Shown: positions 27,801-32,544 of the stretch, piece by piece
Layout of the letters: each line of letters starts with the position of its first letter
Numbering within the stretch: position 1 is the stretch's first letter
NCBI GenBank assembly: GCA_019634305.1
Contig: JAHQVQ010000301.1
Location: 1 to 32,544, forward strand
Source of the DNA: Flammeovirgaceae bacterium
GTDB taxonomy: Bacteria > Bacteroidota > Bacteroidia > Cytophagales > Flammeovirgaceae
DNA length: 32,544 nt
Reading direction: 5' to 3'
Translations under genes and position numbers: made by a program
The notes under the pieces: model-generated
What the model was told of the DNA's origin: nothing
The model's database searches: none
Seen by the model: only the letters and a program-made list of their open reading frames with translations

Positions 27801-27873
27801 TTTGCGCTATTGCCCCAGGTGGTAGATAAGCACATAAACTAAGAATTGAAAAAAGAAGTAAAAATTTTCTCAT
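24832..27873 (-). CDS. SusC/RagA-family TonB-linked outer-membrane transporter
   Basis: A 1013-residue TonB-dependent transporter. Signal peptide about 1-24 (ends GAIAQ), carboxypeptidase-regulatory-like domain about 25-110 (SGSVISEEDNMELPGVNVLIKG and GTITDSEGKF), plug domain about 118-255 (VITSLQGRVAGVNV, SSIVIRGGTS, PLFVVDGVPID, DIESVTVLKGPSAAALYG) and a 22-strand barrel to the C-terminal LKINF. It imports an oligomer captured by the SusD partner, driven by TonB-ExbBD. No enzyme gene is in the same operon. The 5' side holds an elaborate palindromic region and faces a DeoR-family regulator gene. No anti-sigma interaction domain is present at the N-terminus, so an ECF sigma loop is unlikely. 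Confidence 0.94.
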   Translation of the reverse strand: MRKFLLLFSILSLCAYLPPGAIAQNLIISGSVISEEDNMELPGVNVLIKGTTNGTITDSEGKFQLSVPSANSVLVFSFVGFKSKEVAINNKSQLVIALETEFTMLDDIVVTSFGVEKEKKELGYSIQEVAGKDLAETSRPNVITSLQGRVAGVNVTNTTGLPGSSSSIVIRGGTSLDGNNQPLFVVDGVPIDNTTFSGGSLFSETPNRNFDYTSRAMDISPEDIESVTVLKGPSAAALYGIDAANGAIIITTKKGKKGKASIVYNNDFRFERNTRFHETYNGYNQGSEGVDNELNFSQWGAKTPEGTPIYNNAENFFGTGFAQSHDLSVSGGNENVTYRASGSLLSQDGSVANTGYDRNSLRLNISANPFEKLTFNGTASYIRSEASRASKGSGSFYQYGLLWPGQLDMSNQSGSFEEQDVFIENPYFSINNNSVTDETDRTLLNGSVNYEFTDWLSATGRVGLDMYNSYGLTAYDAESTQSYPNRSRANAVGGLMAEYNARSRLMNSFVLVTAQKKFGNVNTTLTLGNSVEDKNYRVDSQYGEDIKVPDFYSIINTDPATREVSVKGYRRRLVSVFGELKADYKNMLFVTVTGRNDWSSTLPKQNNSFFYPSVSTSFVFSEALNMEGGIFTFGKLRGSIAQVGKDAPTHQTSPALNEFTRTGGGFQVSVFGANENIMPETTTSYEVGMDLRFFNNRLGLDMTYYNVRSKDQIVTPRLSYVSGYILQLVNAGEIENQGLEIMLTGDVVKGKDLIWDVTANFSLNRNKVLSLPADFDEFYLSDSWLSGNARGGYISGESYYSITGYSWLRNDEGQLIIGDDGYPELNNSFDMIGNRQPDFTLGLTNRFSYKNFIFSFLFDIKKGGDVYNATSRYLTAFGKSDLTAVRGTTKVFEGVTESGEANTQEVILDQDYFTTGALGLVEQNFIEKDINWLRLRDVTLSYTLPKSLLGNSFIKSLQLHVTGNNLFLLSNYSGPDPDVNGLNASARGSGAGGFDYFSLPSPKVISTGLKINF

Positions 27874-27900
27874 AATATAGTAGGTTTTTTTTGAAAAAAA

Positions 27901-28034
27901 ATGATATATAATTACACTACATCCAAATGATACTTTTGAAAACCTTTGCCATGATATATTAGACCAACCTATTGATTAATTTACAGGTGGTTAGTCTAAT
28001 AAGAAAATATCATAAGGATATAGAGTGTAATTAT
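27901..28034. promoter_or_regulatory. Nested imperfect palindromes upstream of susC
   Basis: Three pairs of arms are nested around one centre near 27975. Outer: ATAATTACACT (27908-27918) with AGTGTAATTAT (28024-28034), perfect. Middle: ATGATAT (27951-27957) with ATATCAT (28007-28013). Inner: TTAGACCAACC (27959-27969) with GGTTAGTCTAA (27989-27999), one mismatch. ATGATATAT is also directly repeated at 27901 and 27951. It lies 30-165 bp upstream of susC and probably contains its promoter and operator. Confidence 0.55.
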
Positions 28035-28325
28035 TGGTTTATTTAAGTGTTGTTTTTTAGCTGAATAAATAGAAATATTCATTCATTTTTTACTTTGTTA
28101 TTTTGATTGTGTTCAATGTGCCGTTTTCTAATAAATGATCTTCAGAATTTTATTGAAATTTGAAAGAAAATGAACTTCAGATTTCCTTTTCCAATAAGAA
28201 TTCAATCAGTTTTAGGTAAAGGTTAAAAGAATTTGGTAATTAAATCACTTTCTGGTTTTGGCTGCCAAATTTATTTTTTATGGGTTGGTTAATTCTATAG
28301 AAACAAACATAGGAGTAATTTATAA

Positions 28326-28380
28326 GATTTGCAATATTTTGCGTTTTAATTATTTATAAAAAAGCAAAATATTGCAAATC
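28326..28380. promoter_or_regulatory. 17-bp inverted repeat operator at the DeoR-family gene
   Basis: GATTTGCAATATTTTGC (28326-28342) and its exact inverse (28364-28380) are separated by 21 bp. Each arm contains its own dyad, GCAA-N4-TTGC, so two copies of a site sit 38 bp apart. The right arm covers the -33 part of the putative regulator promoter. Strong candidate for autoregulation. Confidence 0.7.
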
Positions 28381-28400
28381 ATCGATTTTTTATACTTTTG
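28371..28400 (+). promoter_or_regulatory. Promoter of the DeoR-family regulator gene
   Basis: TACTTTTG (28393-28400) matches TAnnTTTG. The -33 element would be ATTG (28371-28374), three of four bases, 18 bp upstream and inside the operator arm. The transcript would start near 28407, about 40 nt before the GTG. Confidence 0.5.
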
Positions 28401-28446
28401 AAATAAAAAATTTACTAGATTTACCTGTGACATAACAATTACCACT

Positions 28447-29184
28447 GTGTTAAAAGAAGAAAGACATACCACCATTTTGAATGAAATTAGGATCCATAAC
28501 CGTGTTTTATTAACAGATTTATCTAATTTGTTACAGGTTTCAGAAGATACTGTTAGGAGAGATTTAAAGGAACTGGATCATAAAGGGCAAATTAAGAAAG
28601 TGCACGGGGGAGCAATTTCTACTGGTTATCATTCCCATAATCAGATTTATGCTCATGATAAAAAAGTTGTAATTGCCCAAAAAGCCATAAAATTATTAAA
28701 GTCTGGGCAAAATGTTCTTATAACGGGTGGTACAACCAACTACGAATTGGCTAGACTCATTCCCTCTAAATTAAAAATTACTTTTATTACTCCTAGTTTA
28801 TCTACAGCTTCTCAACTTTTGTCCCATAAACATATAGAGGTGATTTTTTTAGGAGGCAGGCTTTCACATGAAGGGCAAATTGCTTTGGGAGGTAGCGTGG
28901 TAAATTCCCTTTCGGAAATTCGAGCTGATTTATGTTTTTTGGGCACTGGATATTTGGATACTGTAAATGGGCTTACTGAATTTGATTGGGAAGTAGTACA
29001 AATAAAGAAAGCAATGATCAAATCTTCTGATCATGTAGTTTCCCTTGCCATTTCTGAAAAATTAAATTCATCTCAGCGTTATAAAGTCTGTGATATGGAT
29101 AGTATAAATACCATGATAACAGAATTGAACCCAGATGATCATATTCTGGATTCTTATCGTAAAAATGGTATTAAGATTTTATAA
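28447..29184 (+). CDS. DeoR/GlpR-family transcriptional regulator
   Basis: A 245-residue repressor-type protein. Residues 1-57 are the DeoR helix-turn-helix (LKEERHTTILNEI, VLLTDLSNLLQVSEDTVRRDLKEL, KVHGGA). Residues about 75-230 are the sugar-phosphate sensor domain with ITGGTTNYELARLIP, FLGGRL, and the GTGYLDTVNGLTEFDWEVVQIKKAMIKSSDHVVSLA stretch. Members usually repress sugar catabolic genes until a phosphosugar binds. The GTG at 28447 is taken as start since the family begins MLKEER here and no in-frame ATG is upstream. It is divergent from susC across 573 bp, and a 17-bp inverted repeat covers its own promoter. Confidence 0.92.
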   Translation: MLKEERHTTILNEIRIHNRVLLTDLSNLLQVSEDTVRRDLKELDHKGQIKKVHGGAISTGYHSHNQIYAHDKKVVIAQKAIKLLKSGQNVLITGGTTNYELARLIPSKLKITFITPSLSTASQLLSHKHIEVIFLGGRLSHEGQIALGGSVVNSLSEIRADLCFLGTGYLDTVNGLTEFDWEVVQIKKAMIKSSDHVVSLAISEKLNSSQRYKVCDMDSINTMITELNPDDHILDSYRKNGIKIL

Positions 29185-29251
29185 AAAAGTTTAAGAGAGA
29201 ATTTTGAAACCTGTCTTTTCCTTGGGAAGGGGAAAGAAACTCAATCTCTAC

Positions 29252-29428
29252 TCATTCTTCCTGATTTGAAAGTTGCTCTATTTTTTTCATTAATTCTTCT
29301 GCTTCAGCAGTTTTGAGGTCGCTGGCTTTTCTATCAGAATGAGAAAGTTTGAATGCTTCATCCAATAATTTTCTGTACTTTTCTCTTAGCAAATCTATTT
29401 CAGTTTTCTTTTTAAATATTCCAAACAT
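29252..29428 (-). CDS. Small Lacal_2735-like protein, unknown function
   Basis: A 58-residue charged helical protein (MFGIFKKKTEIDLLREKYRK, then a run ending EEAEELMKKIEQL-like). Its start and size resemble the small Lacal_2735 family common in Bacteroidota. The ATG at 29428 is preferred; an in-frame start 13 codons up (29467) gives a hydrophobic prefix not typical of the family. No known function. It lies between convergent DeoR-family gene and the creatininase gene upstream on the same strand. Confidence 0.65.
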   Translation of the reverse strand: MFGIFKKKTEIDLLREKYRKLLDEAFKLSHSDRKASDLKTAEAEELMKKIEQLSNQEE

Positions 29429-29561
29429 AATAATTATAGGTTTTCCCTGGATAACCAATTCAATCATGAATTGTTTGGATTAGTTTTTTATGCCTGGCAA
29501 CTTAAAAATCCCAATTCTCATAAGTGAAAATTATTAGCGTGATTGATTTGAATATGCAGGA

Positions 29562-30338
29562 TTATTCCTTTTCATATAAATCTTCCAATTCGGTATTGGC
29601 TAAATCTACCAGAAATTCTCCGATATTTTCTGCACAGGCAGCCAGGTATTTTTCCCCTTTCTCAGCTGAAGATTTATAAGGATTTCCTACACCTGTATCC
29701 TTTGTCACCTTGGTCCATTTCCTCTGTGTTGTCACCCAGCCTTCCTTCAAAGCTTTAATTTTAAAAGGATTGGCCTTCCCATCTCCAGCTTCGGAAAGTG
29801 GTCGGACCAATTCTGGAGCAATATGCATAATGGCACTGGTTTCCATTTCCCCTGCATGGTCTCCAGGTTCATCAAAATACAAATTCCAGTCAACAGCCTG
29901 AAACCAGTTGAGTGCACAAACAAAAACATCCGGATAGAAAAAGGACATTTCTCTTATGATTTGCTTGAAATGATTTCCGCCATGTCCGTTCATGATCACC
30001 AGCTTTTTAATATTTTGTCTGGATAACACATCAACAATATCTTTGAGTACCGCGATTTGTGTACTTAAATTCATATTCAGACAAAGTTTTACATCAAGTT
30101 GTCCTGTGTTTAATCCAAGAGGTACGGTAGGTAGTACGATCACTTTTCCTCCATTTTCCCATGCATTTTTGGCAGATGCTGCTGCTACAAAATCACACTG
30201 GATATTATCAGTAGCATATGGTAAGTGGTAATTATGGGCTTCAGTAGCTCCCCATGGTAAAATGGCGATTTTGTAATCTGTTTTTTTTACTGTTTTCCAA
30301 TTGGTTTCGGCAAGGATATAAGGTCTTTGATTTTCCAT
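29562..30338 (-). CDS. Creatininase-family metal-dependent amidohydrolase
   Basis: A 258-residue creatininase-fold enzyme. Metal-site residues are visible in order: WGATEAHNYHLPYATD with Glu33, His38 and Asp44, MNGHGGN with His119, and GDHAGEMETS with His161 and Glu164. The family includes creatinine amidohydrolase, MftE peptidase and formamidopyrimidine-type amide hydrolases acting on cyclic amides. No creatine or mycofactocin genes are near, so substrate is open. No signal peptide. It ends 133 bp before the small Lacal_2735-like gene on the same strand. Confidence 0.9.
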   Translation of the reverse strand: MENQRPYILAETNWKTVKKTDYKIAILPWGATEAHNYHLPYATDNIQCDFVAAASAKNAWENGGKVIVLPTVPLGLNTGQLDVKLCLNMNLSTQIAVLKDIVDVLSRQNIKKLVIMNGHGGNHFKQIIREMSFFYPDVFVCALNWFQAVDWNLYFDEPGDHAGEMETSAIMHIAPELVRPLSEAGDGKANPFKIKALKEGWVTTQRKWTKVTKDTGVGNPYKSSAEKGEKYLAACAENIGEFLVDLANTELEDLYEKE

Positions 30339-30567
30339 TTTATAGATTTTGATCTTGAATTTAAAATAACTTCTATCAAGCTATAAAGCCATTAATTAAC
30401 TCAGGTATTTAAAAGAATAAATTTGTTAGGGGAAATGCAAACCTTTTTGGGGTAAGAATTCCTGATTGAGTTGTGGAATTTACTGGATTAGCTGTTTTTT
30501 CCTCAATAACCATTAAATTTAATGATGAGAAGGATTTTACTCAAGGTTTTTTAGTTAGTCTTAATAG
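30339..30567. other. AT-rich spacer without recognised content
   Basis: Upstream of the creatininase gene. It presumably holds that gene's promoter. I see no reading frame, RNA gene or repeat before the GMC remnant begins at 30568. Confidence 0.5.
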
Positions 30568-30711
30568 TTATTCTTTACTTCAGATGAATTCCCAGATGGC
30601 TTGGGAAATACTAGTGAACCATTAGGTCATTATTTAATGGATCACCATTTTAAAGTAGGAGCCAGAGGTTGCGATCATGCAGTTAACAAATTTAAAAAAA
30701 TGAATTTGTGA
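30568..30711 (+). pseudogene. GMC oxidoreductase fragment
   Basis: A short open stretch ending at TGA 30709-30711 contains SDEFPDGLGNTSEPLGHYLM followed by DHHFKVGARG. This corresponds to the GMC flavoprotein (glucose-methanol-choline oxidoreductase) segment commonly written S-D-x-F-P-N-G-L-G-N-S-S-x-x-L-G-x-x-L-M-D-H-H. No FAD-binding N-terminus or catalytic C-terminal histidine region is near, and the frame has no start. About 40 residues remain of a protein normally over 500, so this is a deletion remnant. The tail after GARG is not recognisable. Confidence 0.65.
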
Positions 30712-30816
30712 TTTTTTTAATGCTTTTTTATATTGGTTGTCAGTGTGTTATGTTATTTATTTAACTTTCTTTAAAAATATTTACAATATAAGGTTATATG
30801 AAATACATTTACTTCC

Positions 30817-30905
30817 ACTAACTAAGTAACATGACTATTTTAAATAGTTAGTTGGTTAGTTAAAATGCAAAAAAGAATTCTTTAAGGAGCCCCAATATTG
30901 GGGCT
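30817..30905 (+). ncRNA. Candidate small RNA with 5' stem and terminator
   Basis: Arms ACTAACTAAGTAAC (30817-30830) and GTTAGTTGGTTAGT (30847-30860) pair over 14 positions with one wobble and one mismatch; the enclosed ACTATTT / AAATAGT forms an inner stem. A strong terminator follows at 30888-30916. No gene on this strand upstream needs that terminator, apart from the dead GMC fragment. A promoter was not identified, so this is a candidate only. Confidence 0.35.
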
Positions 30906-30916
30906 TTTTATTTTTA
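30888..30916 (+). terminator. Strong orphan intrinsic terminator
   Basis: AGCCCCAAT (30888-30896) and ATTGGGGCT (30897-30905) form a perfect 18-bp palindrome, followed by TTTTATTTTT. It has no intact coding gene upstream on the + strand for 1.7 kb. Confidence 0.85.
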
Positions 30917-31055
30917 GTACAATTCATAACTCTTCTCACCCATAATTTTTCTTGTTTCACCCTTACAAAATATTTATTTTTCAGTTAGTAATAGAATTTC
31001 AATTTTGAGTTATTTAACTTTAGGTTGAATACTTTAAAGGACAATTCATTAACTA

Positions 31056-32009
31056 ATGAAAAAACTTCCACAATTCCATTTCTTGCTAATAATTTCAATT
31101 TTAGTTTCTTTTTCTTCCTTTGCCACGTATTACCAAAAGCCTTTTGAAGGAGATTCTGTAACGATCACCTATGCAAAGAAAGATGGTGAAGAGTTGAAAA
31201 TGGATGTGTTTTCCCCAAAAAGACCATCAGGAAAATTACCACTAGTTATTTTTTTGCATGGAGGGGGCTTTAGTGGAGGAAATAGAAAAGGAGGAACTGA
31301 GTTTTGTAAAGAGTTGGTGAAAGAAGGTTATGTAGCTGCCACTATCAGTTACAGGCTTTATATGAAAGGAAAGTCATTTAGTTGTGACCAACAATTAGGA
31401 GAAAAAGTAAAGGCTATCCAAATGGCTTCTAATGATTTAAGAAGTTCTGTGAAATATTTTATTGATCATCAGGATGAGTTGAGTATTGATCCTGAAAAAA
31501 TCATTATTTCCGGAAGTAGTGCCGGAGCAGAAACAATTCTTCAGTCTGCCTTTTGGCCAATGGATAAAATGGATTTTGATGAACCAGTTCTTGATAAATC
31601 ATTCAAATTTGCCGGACTAATTTCCTTTGCCGGGGCGGTAATGGACCTGAATTTAATAAACGAAAATAGCACTATTCCCACACTTTTATTCCATGGGACT
31701 TGCGATAATTTAGTGCCCTATGCCACTGCTGCCCACCATTATTGTGAGTGGGATGCTCCGGGCTGGCTAATGCTTTTTGGTTCTTATTCCATTGCTGAAA
31801 AGGTTAAACAGATTGGAGGTTCAGTAGAATTATACACTTTCTGCGGGGCAGGCCATGAAATAGCAGGTTCACCTAAAACACAAAATCTGGAGGAGATCAA
31901 GAGCTTTATAAAAAAAGCAATTCTCAATGGTCAAAAAGTACAAGGGTATTTTATTATCCCTACTAAAAATTGTAATTCCAAGCCTATCCCAAATGGGATT
32001 TGTGAATGA
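31056..32009 (+). CDS. Secreted alpha/beta hydrolase (carboxylesterase-like)
   Basis: A 317-residue exported hydrolase. Signal peptide about 1-23 (MKKLPQFHFLLIISILVSFSS region). The oxyanion site is FLHGGGFSGGN at about 67-76, the nucleophile elbow is ISGSSAGAE with Ser155, the acid is in FHGTCDNLVPY (Asp217) and the base is in CGAGHEIAG (His267). HGGG and GxSxG place it near the hormone-sensitive-lipase / BD-FAE-like esterases, which remove acyl or feruloyl groups. Six further cysteines, including a C-terminal CNSKPIPNGIC pair, may form disulfides in the periplasm. Monocistronic; substrate unknown. Confidence 0.9.
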   Translation: MKKLPQFHFLLIISILVSFSSFATYYQKPFEGDSVTITYAKKDGEELKMDVFSPKRPSGKLPLVIFLHGGGFSGGNRKGGTEFCKELVKEGYVAATISYRLYMKGKSFSCDQQLGEKVKAIQMASNDLRSSVKYFIDHQDELSIDPEKIIISGSSAGAETILQSAFWPMDKMDFDEPVLDKSFKFAGLISFAGAVMDLNLINENSTIPTLLFHGTCDNLVPYATAAHHYCEWDAPGWLMLFGSYSIAEKVKQIGGSVELYTFCGAGHEIAGSPKTQNLEEIKSFIKKAILNGQKVQGYFIIPTKNCNSKPIPNGICE

Positions 32010-32102
32010 ATAGATTAGGATAATTCTTTATTCTTTTAGATAAAATTCAATTCTTTGCTTAAAATATTTATTCTAAATTAAAGAAATAAATCATGCTCTA
32101 AA

Positions 32103-32445
32103 ATGACAGGAGAGAAGGAAACGTTACATCAATGCAAGAATTGTAAGAATGAATTTGCAGGTAAATTCCGCAATCTGTATGGAGAAAAAAATCTTGATGA
32201 AGGAGAGAAAAGTATTGGTTTCTTTTTAAGTCAGTTTGTATTTGCTCTTTTCAATTTTGATAATAAACTTTTCCAAACCCTAAAGTTACTCTTTAGCCAA
32301 CCTGGCAGACTTACCCACGAATATATTCATTGGTAGAAGGAAACCATTTATCAAACCTCATTCATTGTTCCTGTTAATTACAGTAAATAGATGTGCAGAA
32401 TTAAATATACTTAATAAGTACCTCAACTTTTTGATAATGAGATAA
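32103..32445 (+). pseudogene. Decayed DUF3667-type gene (zinc ribbon protein remnant)
   Basis: The first frame (32103-32336, 77 residues) begins with a half zinc ribbon, CKNCKNEFAGKF, where the family has C-x-x-C...F-x-G-x-(Y/F)-C-x-x-C-G-Q-K. The two later ligands are Arg23 (CGC) and Tyr26 (TAT), each one transition from a Cys codon. FNFDNKLFQTLKLLFSQPGRLTHEYIH matches the next conserved block, then the frame meets TAG at 32334. Skipping T32331 restores the family sequence GRRKPFIKPHSLFLLITVN, which runs on to TAA 32443-32445. The later membrane segments are missing. At least one frameshift, two lost ligands and truncation argue for a pseudogene. Confidence 0.65.
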
Positions 32446-32463
32446 AAGTACTCAATATAAAAT

Positions 32464-32498
32464 AGTACTGGTACTTAATCTATTTAAGCACCAGTGCT
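32464..32498 (-). terminator. Long hairpin near the right edge, candidate minus-strand terminator
   Basis: Arms 32464-32478 and 32484-32498 pair over 15 positions with one wobble and one mismatch around a 5-nt loop. On the minus strand it is followed by ATTTTATATT, so it could end a gene lying to the right of the window. On the + strand no T-run follows. Confidence 0.4.
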
Positions 32499-32544
32499 CC
32501 ACACCGGGCACTATTATTTCTGAGAAATATTAATCTCTCTATCA

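Noticed and set aside
19382-27873. A single polysaccharide-utilisation operon joining the sulfatase and susCD
   Set aside because: The sulfatase cluster and susCD run toward each other, with the susCD terminator between them, and no glycoside hydrolase or SusE/F-like gene is present. Functional linkage is possible but not shown.
1-32544. CRISPR arrays, tRNA or rRNA genes, insertion sequences, prophage
   Set aside because: No regularly spaced repeats, cloverleaf-like segments, transposase or phage proteins were recognisable on either strand by reading.

Overview
The window looks like chromosomal DNA of a Bacteroidota bacterium, most likely a Cytophagales-type marine or soil organism (the phylum is firm, the order is inference). 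The evidence is a SusC/SusD outer-membrane uptake pair, a type IX secretion sorting domain, a short 287-residue primary sigma factor without region 1.1, AT-rich spacers without clear Shine-Dalgarno sites, and two upstream regions matching the phylum's TTTG / TAnnTTTG promoter. I see no tRNA, rRNA, CRISPR array, transposase or phage gene.

Layout. Positions 1-8150 hold a secreted T9SS cargo protein (-), a MocR-type regulator (-) divergent from a flavin split-barrel protein and a DinB-like protein (+), a peroxiredoxin-like protein (-) and an 884-residue multi-PAS histidine kinase (-). Positions 7790-12000 are housekeeping: rpsO with a consensus promoter and terminator, a decayed reading frame, pnp and the primary sigma gene. 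Positions 12050-18300 carry an ABC-F ATPase (-), etfB-etfA (-), a cytoplasmic SGNH hydrolase (+) and a CoA-transferase (-). Positions 18500-22800 carry a D-Ala-D-Ala dipeptidase lipoprotein split by a frameshift at an A9 run (-), then a sulfatase lipoprotein, a saccharopine-dehydrogenase-like enzyme and a HAD phosphatase (all +). Positions 23300-29200 hold a susC-susD operon (-) behind a palindrome-rich control region, and a divergent DeoR-family regulator with a 17-bp inverted repeat over its promoter. The right end has a small Lacal_2735-like gene and a creatininase-family amidohydrolase (-), a GMC oxidoreductase remnant, an orphan terminator that may end a small RNA, a secreted alpha/beta hydrolase (+) and a decayed DUF3667 gene.

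How the genes work together. rpsO, pnp and the sigma factor serve translation, RNA turnover and transcription. EtfAB passes electrons from acyl-CoA and related dehydrogenases, and the CoA-transferase may share that fatty- or organic-acid metabolism. The susCD, DeoR and sulfatase genes suggest uptake and breakdown of an external, perhaps sulfated, substrate, but no glycoside hydrolase is present to name it.

I found no clear multi-gene defence or other new system. The most unusual signals are small: the split dipeptidase, two dyad operators tied to specific regulators, the nested palindrome ahead of susC, and four decayed or fragmentary reading frames.
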